This document shows positions 50,084-57,943 of a DNA stretch of 64,000 nt, in pieces. The position numbers and the translations under genes were made by a program. Source of the DNA: Natronococcus jeotgali DSM 18795. Lineage in GTDB: Archaea > Halobacteriota > Halobacteria > Halobacteriales > Natrialbaceae. Each line of letters opens with the position of its first letter. Position 1 is the stretch's first letter. The stretch is from positions 61,124 to 125,123 of the forward strand of contig NZ_AOIA01000024.1 in NCBI RefSeq assembly GCF_000337695.1, written 5' to 3'. The notes under the pieces were generated by a model. The model had not been told where the DNA came from, ran no database searches, and saw nothing but the letters and a program-made list of their open reading frames with translations.

Positions 50084-50156
50084 GGGCGCGTAGCTCAGTG
50101 GACAGAGTTCTTGGTTCCGGACCAAGATGTCGCGGGTTCAAATCCCGTCGCGCCCG
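50084..50156 (+). tRNA. tRNA-Arg (anticodon CCG)
   Basis: 73 bases fold into a full cloverleaf: acceptor GGGCGCG/CGCGCCC with discriminator G, D arm GCTC/GAGT, anticodon stem CTTGG/CCAAG with loop TTCCGGA (anticodon CCG at 50117-50119), and T arm GCGGG/CCCGT with TTCAAAT loop. CCA is not encoded. GTTATACGG about 30 nt upstream is a plausible TATA box. The 3' 16 bases are repeated at 50220-50235. Confidence 0.95.
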
Positions 50157-50158
50157 CT
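50143..50158 (+). repeat. 16-bp repeat, first copy (tRNA-Arg 3' end)
   Basis: TCCCGTCGCGCCCGCT covers the T-stem/acceptor 3' end of tRNA-Arg and two bases beyond. An identical copy starts at 50220, 77 bp on. Integrative elements typically duplicate exactly this part of a tRNA, so these may be remnants of attachment sites. Confidence 0.6.
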
Positions 50159-50219
50159 CGGCTCGTTTCACTCGCCTCACGAGCGCGACGTAGCTCGCGA
50201 ACGCGGTGCGTTCGCTCAC

Positions 50220-50235
50220 TCCCGTCGCGCCCGCT
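50220..50235 (+). repeat. 16-bp repeat, second copy (partial tRNA-Arg 3' end)
   Basis: Identical to 50143-50158. It is not part of a second tRNA: the upstream bases do not fold. It runs directly into a 9-bp hairpin (50231-50269). Confidence 0.6.
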
Positions 50236-50269
50236 GTTCTGTGCGAACGACAGTGAGCGCGAACAGCGG
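50231..50269. terminator. 9-bp stem-loop downstream of tRNA-Arg
   Basis: CCGCTGTTC (50231-50239) and GAACAGCGG (50261-50269) are perfect inverted arms. An 8-bp hairpin GCGAACGC/GCGTTCGC also lies at 50197-50215. They sit between tRNA-Arg and the convergent nhaC gene and may act in 3' end formation of either. Confidence 0.35.
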
Positions 50270-50361
50270 ATCGCGCGGAATTTGACGTCTCGCTCGAGTC
50301 GTTTCGTTCCTCGAGACGGCGGCGTTCGCGGCCACCCTCGCCTCGAGCCCGCCCGACGGTC

Positions 50362-52131
50362 TCACGTTGCCAGCGTCGCGAACGCGAAGACCAGCGAGAG
50401 GTAGCCCAGAGCCACGAGTACCGCCGTTACGGGGAGCACGTCGAGGTGGTCGTACGATCCGTTCGTGGTCGCTTCGGCGCGCTCGTCGTCCCGTCCGAGC
50501 GCCTCGACGTCGATTTCCCCGTCGTCGATCGCTCGAGTGGTCGGCATGACCTCGGGGAGGTTCTTGCGGCGGGCGTCGACCTTGTTCAGGGCGAGGACCG
50601 CGACGGCGGTGAGGACGAACGACAGCGGTAGCAGGACGCTCGAGGCGGTGACGCCGACGGCGTACAGCAACAGCGCGACGACGGTGACGCCGGCCGCGGT
50701 CATCGCGAACGGGAGCTGCGTGTTCACGTGATCGATGTGGTCCGAACCGGAGAAGATCGAGGACATGACGGTCGTGTCGCTGATCGGCGAGACGTGGTCG
50801 CCCCAGATCGCCCCGCCGAACAGCGCGCCCGCGAGGACGGGAAGGATCGAGAGGCCGACCAGTTCGTACCCCAGCGGGATCATCAGCGGCGTCACGATCG
50901 CCATCGTCCCCCAGGACGTCCCGGTCGTGAACGCGATAAACATCGACGCCCCGAAGATCAACAGCGGAAGGAGCGAACCGGGAATCCCGCTGCCGATCAT
51001 CGCGTCGACGATGAACTCGGCGGTGCCGACCTGCTCGGCGGCGTGGCCGATCCCCCACGCGAGGACGATGATCGCGGCCGCGATCATCATCGTCTTGAAC
51101 CCGTCGATGACGACGTCGCTCGCCTCCTCGAGATCCATCGTCCCAAATCCGAGGGCGCCGGCCATGCCCACGACGGTGAACGCGAACGCACCGTAGAGCA
51201 GTCCGAGCGCGACGTCGGTCTCCTGGAACGCGGTCGCGACGTCGACGCCGGTCTCGGAGCCGCCGCCGAGCCACCACATCGAGACGAGGCCGACGACCAA
51301 AAGCGTCAGGATCGGGGCGAAGAAGTTGACCAGCGTCGGGTTCCGCTCGCTGGGCTCGCCCACGTCGGTGGTGACGTCCGAAAGCGGCGTGGCGTCCTCG
51401 CGGAGCGATTTCTTCTCGGTCCGCGAGCGCCACTCGGCGTCGAGCATCGGCCCGTAGAACCGCTGGGTGATCGAGATGTACCCGACCATGAAAAACGCCA
51501 TCAGACAGTAGATGTTCCACGGGATGCTCCGCAGGAAGAGCCCGAACGCGGTGATTCCCACCTCGTCGGCGGTGAACTGGGCCGCCTCGAAGCCGACGAT
51601 GATCATCGACACCTGGTACCCGATCCAGTTCGAGACCGGGCCGAACGTCGTGACCGGCGAGGTCGTCGAGTCCAGCACGTACGCGTGCATCTCGCGGGAG
51701 CTGTCGTTCTCCTCGGAGAGCTCCCGCGTCGCGTTTCCGGTGACGATCGTGCTGGTGTACGAATCGAAGAAGATGAACACGCCGATGAGCCAGGTAAGAA
51801 CTTGCGAGTCCCGGGCCGTATTCACGCGGTGCCCGATCCGGTTTTGGAGCGCGATGATCCCGCCGGACTTGTAGATGAACGCGGCGCCGGCGCCCATGAA
51901 CATGATCAGGAGCAGGAACTTGGTGTTGAACGGTGTTCGGACGACCTCGACGAGCCAGTCCATCGAGAGCGCCGTCGCCGAAACGGGGTTCCAGTCGGCG
52001 ACCATCAGCGCGCCGATCCAGATCCCGGCGAACAGCGATACCAGCACCTGTCGCGTGTACATCGCGAGCGCGATCGCGAGCAGCGGCGGCGCCAGCGACA
52101 GTGCGCCGATCGGTAACGATTCGTACGACAT
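50362..52131 (-). CDS. nhaC: NhaC family Na+/H+ antiporter
   Basis: 589-residue polytopic protein with about 12 helices, of the NhaC branch of the ion transporter superfamily. Typical segments are GIWIGALMVADWNP, MFMGAGAAFIYKSGG, FFDSYTSTIVTGNATREL, IAFTTGTSWGTMAIVTPLMIPL and GALFGGAIWGDHVSPISDTT. These conserved Asp, Thr and Ser residues lie in the ion path. In a halophile it would expel sodium using the proton gradient. The C-terminal 60 residues before the last helix are acidic. A perfect palindrome lies in its leader. Confidence 0.93.
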   Translation of the reverse strand: MSYESLPIGALSLAPPLLAIALAMYTRQVLVSLFAGIWIGALMVADWNPVSATALSMDWLVEVVRTPFNTKFLLLIMFMGAGAAFIYKSGGIIALQNRIGHRVNTARDSQVLTWLIGVFIFFDSYTSTIVTGNATRELSEENDSSREMHAYVLDSTTSPVTTFGPVSNWIGYQVSMIIVGFEAAQFTADEVGITAFGLFLRSIPWNIYCLMAFFMVGYISITQRFYGPMLDAEWRSRTEKKSLREDATPLSDVTTDVGEPSERNPTLVNFFAPILTLLVVGLVSMWWLGGGSETGVDVATAFQETDVALGLLYGAFAFTVVGMAGALGFGTMDLEEASDVVIDGFKTMMIAAAIIVLAWGIGHAAEQVGTAEFIVDAMIGSGIPGSLLPLLIFGASMFIAFTTGTSWGTMAIVTPLMIPLGYELVGLSILPVLAGALFGGAIWGDHVSPISDTTVMSSIFSGSDHIDHVNTQLPFAMTAAGVTVVALLLYAVGVTASSVLLPLSFVLTAVAVLALNKVDARRKNLPEVMPTTRAIDDGEIDVEALGRDDERAEATTNGSYDHLDVLPVTAVLVALGYLSLVFAFATLAT

Positions 52132-52136
52132 ACGAT

Positions 52137-52148
52137 CGGAATATTCCG
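52137..52148 (-). promoter_or_regulatory. Perfect 12-bp palindrome in the nhaC leader
   Basis: CGGAATATTCCG is self-complementary, ending 6 nt upstream of the nhaC ATG. With a TATA box at 52168-52174, transcription would start around 52145, within this palindrome, so it could be a repressor operator. Confidence 0.5.
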
Positions 52149-52167
52149 CTATTTCCTTTCAAACTTT

Positions 52168-52174
52168 CCATATA
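52168..52174 (-). promoter_or_regulatory. TATA box for nhaC
   Basis: Minus-strand TATATGG in an AT-rich tract, 37-43 nt upstream of the nhaC ATG. Confidence 0.5.
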
Positions 52175-52294
52175 GTGGGGATTTCACGAACGGTTCGGCT
52201 ACGTTCGCGCCGCCGTCGACGAGCTCCCTCGAGCCCGGCGGTCGTCGAGTGACGGGCCAAGCTTCAATCCGCTCGAGGGCTTGGTTCGGGTGCC

Positions 52295-52405
52295 ATGAGC
52301 GAGCGAACCTCCGACGACGAGAACGAGCGACTCCCCGAAGAGGGGGGACGACAGGACGAAACCGACGCCGAGCCCGACGAGGAGGACGACTCGGAGGAGT
52401 CGTAA
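52295..52405 (+). CDS. 36-residue acidic peptide, tentative
   Basis: Short frame MSERTSDDENERLPEEGG ending DEEDDSEES, with about half of residues Asp or Glu. Haloarchaea encode many such small acidic proteins, and composition fits, but no homology is visible and no promoter is obvious. It converges on the PD-(D/E)XK gene. Confidence 0.35.
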   Translation: MSERTSDDENERLPEEGGRQDETDAEPDEEDDSEES

Positions 52406-52432
52406 GCGTCTCGAGCGCTTCCGGTTCGGAGC

Positions 52433-53674
52433 TCAGACCGACTCGCGAAGCGCCCAGACGTCGACGGTCGGCTCGAGGCGGTGCGGCTCGCGGCCGCGTT
52501 CGGTGAGGATGCCGACGTGGTACAGCATCGTCTTCAGCTGGAACACCGTCGGCGCGTGGTAGGCGTCGCCGTTCTCGAGGGGCGCCCGCCGGAGTTCGCC
52601 CTCGCCCGTCAGCGCGCGCCGCCGGACGGCCTCGTCGCCGCGGACGAACAGCTCCACGGCGAAAGACGGGTGGAGCTCGTGGAGGTACTCGACGAACTCG
52701 ACGAGCGACGGCTCCCGGTTCCCGTCCCGGTGGAGCGCCTGCAGCTCCGTGACGAGCAGCTCCGTCGCCGGGTACGCGAAGACGACCCGGCGGGCGAGTT
52801 GCCCCCACGACGGCGCCAGCTCGACGAACCGTTTCCGGGAGCGGTACCACCCGGCGAACGCCGCGAGGGCGCCCTCGGCCGTCCCGTAGTTGCGCTTCGC
52901 GAAGCGGACGACCTCCCGCCCCAGGGAGGTGAGCTCGATCCCGCCCGGGGCGTCCTCGATCAGTCCCAGGAACGCGGCCCCCTGCCGAGCGTCGGCGACG
53001 GCGACGACGACGTCGTACCTCGAGAGCAAGGTCCCGGTGTCGCCGTCGGCGTAGTGGGCGATCGGATACCCCAGGTAGTTCTTCGGGTGGTTGAGTCCGA
53101 ACGATCGGTCTGTGACCCCCTGGGCGCTCGCCTGGAACCGGATCGCTCTCGCCTCCGTCGTCGTCCGCGTTCCGACGACCCGCGGGGCCTCGAGCGTTGG
53201 CACCGAACCGTCGGGTTCGATCCCGAGAATGCCGACGTTCAGCTCTCGGGCCAGGGTTCGGTCGGTCTCGGAGACCGCGGGTGCGGGCGCGGCGAGGTAG
53301 GCGGCGTTGGCCTCGCCGAGGCGGTCGTACGCCTGGACGATCCCTCGCCGGGCGTCGACGCCGTCGCTCGCGTACCCCTTCGCCTCGACGGCGACGAGCG
53401 GGGGCTCGTCGCCGAGCCGTTCGACGGCGACCAGTTCCCGGTCGAGCCGGCCGACGCCGACGAGGTCCGGGTAGCCGCCGCCGATCCGGACGTGGTTAAA
53501 GGGGGCGAGGCGCTCGCGAACCGCGGGGGCGACGGCGCGGTCGGGGCGCCACTCCTCCCGGGCGAACTGCGTGTCCGCGACCGCGTACGCGGGGGCGTCC
53601 TCGTCCGGAAAGAGTCGTTCCTTCGCGCGGGCCAGTACCTCGGGTTCGGTCAGCGATCCGGCCGCGCTGCTCAT
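52433..53674 (-). CDS. Putative PD-(D/E)XK nuclease-fold protein, unknown family
   Basis: 413-residue protein I cannot name. Residues 60-115 show the restriction-endonuclease-like core: GGGYPDLVGVGRL with P69-D70, then PPLVAVEAKGY with E97-A-K99, and Q114 in GIVQAYDRL, i.e. PD...ExK...Q. The rest is mixed alpha/beta, with a segment TSLGREVVRFAKRNYGTAEGAL around 250-270 that could be a winged helix, and a C-terminal helix-rich part FQLKTMLYHVGILTERG. It may be a DNA-repair or restriction-type nuclease. No methyltransferase or helicase is adjacent. The nuclease inference rests on motif spacing only. Confidence 0.68.
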   Translation of the reverse strand: MSSAAGSLTEPEVLARAKERLFPDEDAPAYAVADTQFAREEWRPDRAVAPAVRERLAPFNHVRIGGGYPDLVGVGRLDRELVAVERLGDEPPLVAVEAKGYASDGVDARRGIVQAYDRLGEANAAYLAAPAPAVSETDRTLARELNVGILGIEPDGSVPTLEAPRVVGTRTTTEARAIRFQASAQGVTDRSFGLNHPKNYLGYPIAHYADGDTGTLLSRYDVVVAVADARQGAAFLGLIEDAPGGIELTSLGREVVRFAKRNYGTAEGALAAFAGWYRSRKRFVELAPSWGQLARRVVFAYPATELLVTELQALHRDGNREPSLVEFVEYLHELHPSFAVELFVRGDEAVRRRALTGEGELRRAPLENGDAYHAPTVFQLKTMLYHVGILTERGREPHRLEPTVDVWALRESV

Positions 53675-53752
53675 GGTCTCGCGTCGGCCGTCGCCGGCAA
53701 GAACGTTCCGACCGGGAGATCGTCCGAGAGCGCGACAGGAGGACGAGGACGG

Positions 53753-53941
53753 CTACGCGCCCCGCTCGTGCCCGACCTCGAGTTCGCTCGCGATCCCGAC
53801 GCTCAACCCGCCCGCTCCGAGGATCGCCAGCGCGAGGCCCGCGATTCGGAGCGCGCTCCAGGTCTCGAAAAGCGCGAGCAGCCAGAGGCCGGCCACGAGG
53901 GCGAGTCCGCCCGCGACGACGACCCCGACGAACCGCTCCAT
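53753..53941 (-). CDS. Small two-helix membrane protein, unknown function
   Basis: 62-residue hydrophobic protein: FVGVVVAGGLALVAGLWLLALF and IAGLALAILGAGGLSVGIA form two membrane helices, with the short tail ELEVGHERGA. No recognised family. It is upstream of and on the same strand as the PD-(D/E)XK-like gene (78 nt away). Confidence 0.55.
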   Translation of the reverse strand: MERFVGVVVAGGLALVAGLWLLALFETWSALRIAGLALAILGAGGLSVGIASELEVGHERGA

Positions 53942-54026
53942 ACGGGGGAACCGAGCGCCGGCGGCAAGTATTTCGGGGCCGGCGGCCGAGGAGCTAAGTG
54001 CGCCGGTCTCGAAGCCGCTCGAGAGG

Positions 54027-54404
54027 ATGACCGAACCGACGCTCGTCTTCGACGACGACTGCGGCTTCTGTACGTGGTGGGCGGAGTTCTTCGACGAGCG
54101 GACCGACGTCCGCGTCGTCGGCTTCAGCGACCTGACGCCGGAGCTGCGCGAGCGGCTACCCGAAGACTACGTAGAGTGTTCACACTTCGTGACCGACGAC
54201 GAGGTCCGCTCCTGTGGCGCCTCGATCGAGGCGGGGCTCGCACGGATCGACGACGTCGGCGCGGTTCGGGAGGCGATCGAGTTCCTCCGAAACTTCGAGG
54301 ACTACGAGCGCGTCCGCGAGAATGGGTACCGATGGGTGGCGGACAACCGCGACTTCTGGGGGCAGTTCGTCTCGAAGACCCCGCCGGTTCGGCGAGAGGA
54401 GTAG
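54027..54404 (+). CDS. DCC family thiol-disulfide oxidoreductase-like protein (DUF393)
   Basis: 125-residue DUF393/DCC protein. The family motif DDDCGFCTWWAEFF lies near the N-terminus with a CxxC redox pair (C12-G-F-C15). TDDEVRSCGASIEAGLARID and ENGYRWVADNRDFWGQF match the rest of the family. Such proteins have a thioredoxin-like fold and are presumed disulfide-active, but function is unproven. Start MTEPTLVFDD (54027). Nearby lipase maturation factor gene may be functionally related through exported-protein folding, only a guess. Confidence 0.88.
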   Translation: MTEPTLVFDDDCGFCTWWAEFFDERTDVRVVGFSDLTPELRERLPEDYVECSHFVTDDEVRSCGASIEAGLARIDDVGAVREAIEFLRNFEDYERVRENGYRWVADNRDFWGQFVSKTPPVRREE

Positions 54405-54443
54405 CGAACCGCCGCGAGCGCGGCGCCTCGTGACCCCCGCCCG

Positions 54444-54617
54444 TCAGGCGGATTCCGACCCCGGACGCCGCTCCGGCGTCGCCTCGTTCTCCGAGGCGCT
54501 CGAGCCCTCGGGGTTGTGGCGCCGCGTTCGGCGAAGCGCCCGGAGCGTCACCGCGACCGATACCAGGTAGCTCCCGGCACCGACGAGCAGGAGGCTCGCG
54601 CTCGGCAGTTCGATCAT
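54444..54617 (-). CDS. Small single-helix membrane protein, unknown function
   Basis: 57-residue protein: one membrane helix (SASLLLVGAGSYLVSVAVTL) followed by a basic patch RALRRTRRH and an acidic tail. Its ATG overlaps the stop codon of the upstream gene by 4 nt (54614-54617), so it is translationally coupled to it. Confidence 0.55.
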   Translation of the reverse strand: MIELPSASLLLVGAGSYLVSVAVTLRALRRTRRHNPEGSSASENEATPERRPGSESA

Positions 54618-54883
54618 CGACGGCCCGTCCCCTCGGCCGCGGCGGCGAGCGTCGGGACCCGCTCGATCGATCCCGGGACGTTTTGGTTTCCCGCACCGTC
54701 CTCGACGTACTCGACGTCGGTCTCGAGGCGGTAGTACGTCGTCGTCTCGTCGAACGCCATCCGTCGACTCGGCTCCGCACGCACGCACCGGAGCCACGTC
54801 CCGTTGTCCAGCTCGAGCACCGTCAGTTCGTCGACCGCGATCTCCCGCCCGTCCGTCAGTCCGACGGTAATCGTCTCGGTCAT
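54614..54883 (-). CDS. Small beta-rich protein, unknown function
   Basis: 89-residue acidic protein with alternating strand-like segments (ITVGLTDGREIAVDELTVLEL, GTWLRCVRAEP, TTYYRLETDVEYVED). No recognised family. The promoter region upstream contains an imperfect 18-bp direct repeat. It is overlapped at the 3' end by the single-helix membrane gene. Confidence 0.6.
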   Translation of the reverse strand: MTETITVGLTDGREIAVDELTVLELDNGTWLRCVRAEPSRRMAFDETTTYYRLETDVEYVEDGAGNQNVPGSIERVPTLAAAAEGTGRR

Positions 54884-54911
54884 GTTACCGCAGATGTAGG
54901 TACAGATAATT

Positions 54912-54950
54912 GTTATGTAGTGGTTTTCGGACGTTATGTGGTGGTTATCG
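54912..54950 (-). promoter_or_regulatory. Imperfect 18-bp direct repeat in promoter region
   Basis: Units 54912-54929 and 54933-54950 match at 16 of 18 bases (plus-strand GTTATGT[A/G]GTGGTT[T/A]TCG), with a 21-bp period, i.e. two helical turns. An AT-rich AATTATC stretch lies between the repeats and the gene starting at 54883, so they sit where an activator would bind. Confidence 0.5.
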
Positions 54951-55053
54951 ATCCGAGGAGCGAGTCCATCGAACGGAGGCCCGCGGCCCCGCGAGCGACG
55001 CCACCTGTTAACGCGACGTTTCGAGGGACGGCCCTTCGAGATCCGAGCGCCGT

Positions 55054-56517
55054 CTACGGTCGGGCGCCGCGACGGCGCACCTCCTCGAGGGACGCCGGGC
55101 TGACGTAGGTGCCGACCCGTTCACGGTGCCACCACGTCCCAGTCTCGGTGCGCTCCTCGGGGGTCGTAAACCGGTAGCGGTACCGGAGCACCCGGATCCG
55201 TTCGGGAGATCGGTCCGTCCCCGCGAAGGGGTCCTCGGCCAGTAGCGAACGGGTGGCCTCGTCCTCCTCGAGCAGTCGGCGAACGAACCGCAGGACCCAC
55301 GGGCTGCGACGCGGGGTCGGCGACATCGCCGCGAACCAGAGCTGCCAGTCCAGCCGCAGGTGGTAGGGTGCGATCTGGGGCGGTCGCCGCCGGGGGTCGG
55401 TCGGTTTCCCTTTGAAACGGTAGGTCTCCCACTCCGCGTCCTCGGCGCCGCGCTCGTCGGTCGTTCCCTGGATCACGAGCTCGTAGCGCTCGCGCGTGAC
55501 CGAGCCGAACGCGCCGTAGGTGTTGACCAGGTGCAACGGGTCGAACGCGGTGTTCATGGCCTGTCGTTCGGAGAGCATGTTCCGAACCGGAGAGACGCTC
55601 AACGCGAGGACGAGCGCCGCGACGAGGACCGCAGCGGCCTCGAGGTAGATCGGCGTCGCGGTCGTCGCGGGCGCCGCCACCGGGAGCAGCGTCTCGAGGA
55701 TCCCGTCGCTGAAGGTGGCGATCGCCAGCACGATCGTCAGCGCGTTCAGCCAGGCGAAGTTTCCGGTGACCAGCAGCCAGCCCTGGAAGCCGATCGTCGC
55801 CGCGCCCGCGAGCGCCGCGGCGGGCTGGGGCGCGAAGTAGAGAAACGGCACCGCCAGCTCGAGGACGTGGTTGCCAAGCGTCTCGAGGCGGTGGAAGCCC
55901 TTCGAGCGGTGGTGGGCGAACCAGCTTACGGGGTTGGGGATGGGTTGGGTCTCGTAGTGGTAGTCCAGACAGGAGAGGTCGCGCCAGCAGTCGTCGCCGC
56001 GGATCTTGATCAGCCCCGCGCCGAACATGTTTCGAAAGAGCACCCACGCGAGCAGGAGGAAGACGACCGCTGGCGGCGCGGTCGAACCGGCGCCGAGAAA
56101 GATCGCCAGAAAGCCCGTCTCGAGCAGCATCGACTCCCAGCCGTAGCCGTAGAAGAGCCGGCCGGCGTTGACAAAGGAGAGATACAGCAGCCACAGCGTC
56201 GCCCACAGCACCATCGAGACGGGCGTCGCGTAGCCGTCGGGAAGCCCGTAGGGAACCGCAAACAGCGCGAGCGCCGACAGCGCGACCCCGGTCCAGGCGG
56301 CGATCCCGATCGCGCGGTCGCTGGGCGCGAGGTAGAACAGGCTCGGTCGCTCCCGGAACTCGACGGCCTCGAGATACCGCTCGAGAGGGAGCAGGCCGGT
56401 CTCGCCGGCGAGCGGCCGGAACTGGAACGCGGCGACGAGGAAGGCCAGCAGATACAGCAGGGCCAGCCCCCGCTGGAAGAGGACGCGAACGAGCCAGAAC
56501 TCCTCGCCGTGGAACAC
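55054..56517 (-). CDS. Lipase maturation factor family protein
   Basis: 487-residue membrane protein with about eight helices. The family marks are RLFYGYGWESMLLETGFLAIFL, LFRNMFGAGLIKIRGDDCWRDLSCLDYHYETQPIPNPVSWFAHH (about 160-205) and GNFAWLNALTIVLAI. The C-terminal globular part holds NTYGAFGSVTRERYELVIQG and PYHLRLDWQLWFAAM. In animals LMF1 helps fold secreted lipases; in haloarchaea the client is unknown. No lipase gene is adjacent. Cysteines C177 and C184 in the DDCWRDLSC stretch are conserved in the family. Confidence 0.9.
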   Translation of the reverse strand: MFHGEEFWLVRVLFQRGLALLYLLAFLVAAFQFRPLAGETGLLPLERYLEAVEFRERPSLFYLAPSDRAIGIAAWTGVALSALALFAVPYGLPDGYATPVSMVLWATLWLLYLSFVNAGRLFYGYGWESMLLETGFLAIFLGAGSTAPPAVVFLLLAWVLFRNMFGAGLIKIRGDDCWRDLSCLDYHYETQPIPNPVSWFAHHRSKGFHRLETLGNHVLELAVPFLYFAPQPAAALAGAATIGFQGWLLVTGNFAWLNALTIVLAIATFSDGILETLLPVAAPATTATPIYLEAAAVLVAALVLALSVSPVRNMLSERQAMNTAFDPLHLVNTYGAFGSVTRERYELVIQGTTDERGAEDAEWETYRFKGKPTDPRRRPPQIAPYHLRLDWQLWFAAMSPTPRRSPWVLRFVRRLLEEDEATRSLLAEDPFAGTDRSPERIRVLRYRYRFTTPEERTETGTWWHRERVGTYVSPASLEEVRRRGARP

Positions 56518-56570
56518 GGTCGGCCCTGAGCGCGCGAGCGCTCAAAGGGATACCGCCGGGACGGGCCGGC

Positions 56571-56996
56571 CTACTGCGGGGGAAGCCGGACGCGGTCGAA
56601 CCAGAACGCCTCGAGGCTTCCGATCATCGAGACGAGGTCGGTGGGCGCGATCGGTTTCGTCAGGTAGGCGTTGGCAGCGCGGCGGTACGACGCCGCGACG
56701 TCCTCGTCGTCGTCGGAGCTCGTCAGCACGATCACCGGGAGCCGCCGGAGTTCGGACGACGATCTGACCCGCTCGAGGACGGTCCCGCCGTCGATTCCGG
56801 GCAGATTGAGATCCAGCAGGACGAGGTCGGGGAGCGCGTCCTCTCGAGCCCGTCGCTCGAGGAACGCCATGGCGTCCTCGCCGGTCGTCACCGCGCGGAG
56901 GGTGTGGTCGCCGTCGGTCGCCGCGAACGCCTCCCGCGTGAGCCGGACGTCGCCGGGATTGTCCTCGACCAGCAGGACCTCTCGCGAGGGGATCAT
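56571..56996 (-). CDS. Response regulator receiver-domain protein
   Basis: 141-residue CheY-like receiver of the Rcp1 type. The acidic pocket and phosphorylation Asp are in VLLVEDNPGDVRLTREAF and LPDLVLLDLNLPGIDG, the Thr/Ser in PVIVLTSSDDDEDV, and Lys in NAYLTKPIAPTDL. No output domain follows, so it would signal through protein contact; its partner kinase is not in this window. A TATA-like sequence lies about 200 nt upstream. Confidence 0.92.
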   Translation of the reverse strand: MIPSREVLLVEDNPGDVRLTREAFAATDGDHTLRAVTTGEDAMAFLERRAREDALPDLVLLDLNLPGIDGGTVLERVRSSSELRRLPVIVLTSSDDDEDVAASYRRAANAYLTKPIAPTDLVSMIGSLEAFWFDRVRLPPQ

Positions 56997-57193
56997 CGCC
57001 GTCCTCGGGCGAGCCGTCGCCCGTTCCCGTCCGCCGTCGTCTGCCCCGCTTGGGAGGTCGCTTCGCCCGTCGATCGCAACCGCCGACTTCCTTCTCGGCT
57101 CGAACGCACGGAGAAAACGAAATCAGATCCGTCTGCCATTACCGGAATCCGGCCCTTCGAACGGTTGAATGCGCTGCTGCGTAGGCAGGATCC

Positions 57194-57200
57194 TTTTATA
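57194..57200 (-). promoter_or_regulatory. TATA-like box upstream of the receiver gene
   Basis: Minus-strand TATAAAA within GGTATAAAAGG. It could drive the receiver gene starting at 56996, with a long leader of about 170 nt, or simply be an AT-rich patch. Confidence 0.35.
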
Positions 57201-57213
57201 CCGATGGCTTCGC

Positions 57214-57855
57214 TCAGTCCGCCATCGTGTCGCCGACGAGTCGCCGGAGTCCGCGCTGTAACCGCGAGGACAGCGACTGTCGGGTGATCTCGAGTTCGTC
57301 GGCGAGATCCGCCTGCGAGGCCCGTCGCGGCGAGTCGAAGTACCCCCGCTCGTAGGCCAGAATCAGCGCCTCGCGCTGGGCGGGCGTGAGGGCGTCGTCC
57401 CCGTCCGCCCGCGGCGGCGAGAGCGGTCGAAGTCGCGTGAGGTCGATCGGGATCGCCGCCTCGAGGCAGGCCGACTGGAAGTCGGCGATCGCCTCCCGGT
57501 CGTCGCCGCGGATCTCGAAGGACCAGCGTCGCCTCGTTCCGACCGCGGAGACGAGAACGACCGCCGACTCCAGCAGGACCGTCAGGAGGTTCTCCCGGTC
57601 GGGGTTCCACTCGGTCCGAACCAGCGCGTCCTCGCCGACGGTTTCGACGACGCTGATCGCCCGGAGGGCCGGGTGCGAGACCGCCGCCGGGTCGAACGAC
57701 TCGAGGTTCGGATCGCGCAGCCAGAAGTAGGGGATCGTCTCCCCGTTCGTCGGGACGATCCGATCGAGTTCGACCGTCGCGTCGGGGAGTTCCTCGAACA
57801 CGCACGCCAGCGGAAACCGCTCCCCCGACGCGTCGAATGCGGCCTCGAGCGCCAT
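57214..57855 (-). CDS. Bacterio-opsin activator-type HTH transcriptional regulator
   Basis: 213-residue Bat-like regulator. Residues 1-145 form the sensing domain (PNGETIPYFWLRDPNLESF, ENLLTVLLESAVVLVSAVG). The C-terminal HTH_10 domain has LTPAQREALILAYERGYFDSPR then SQADLADELEITRQSLSSRLQRGLRRLV. It lies 88 nt downstream of the ThDP enzyme gene on the same strand, so it is a candidate regulator of that enzyme and the aldehyde dehydrogenase. Confidence 0.9.
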   Translation of the reverse strand: MALEAAFDASGERFPLACVFEELPDATVELDRIVPTNGETIPYFWLRDPNLESFDPAAVSHPALRAISVVETVGEDALVRTEWNPDRENLLTVLLESAVVLVSAVGTRRRWSFEIRGDDREAIADFQSACLEAAIPIDLTRLRPLSPPRADGDDALTPAQREALILAYERGYFDSPRRASQADLADELEITRQSLSSRLQRGLRRLVGDTMAD

Positions 57856-57943
57856 AATTCTCCCATACTTTCGCTGTAGTAAAGCCTAGGGTCGGCAGGA
57901 GAAACCCCGACGTCGGGATCGGCGACCGCCGCCTGGCATCCGA

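Noticed and set aside
50160..50235. Second tRNA downstream of tRNA-Arg
   Set aside because: Only the last 16 bases of the tRNA are repeated; no D or anticodon arm can be folded.
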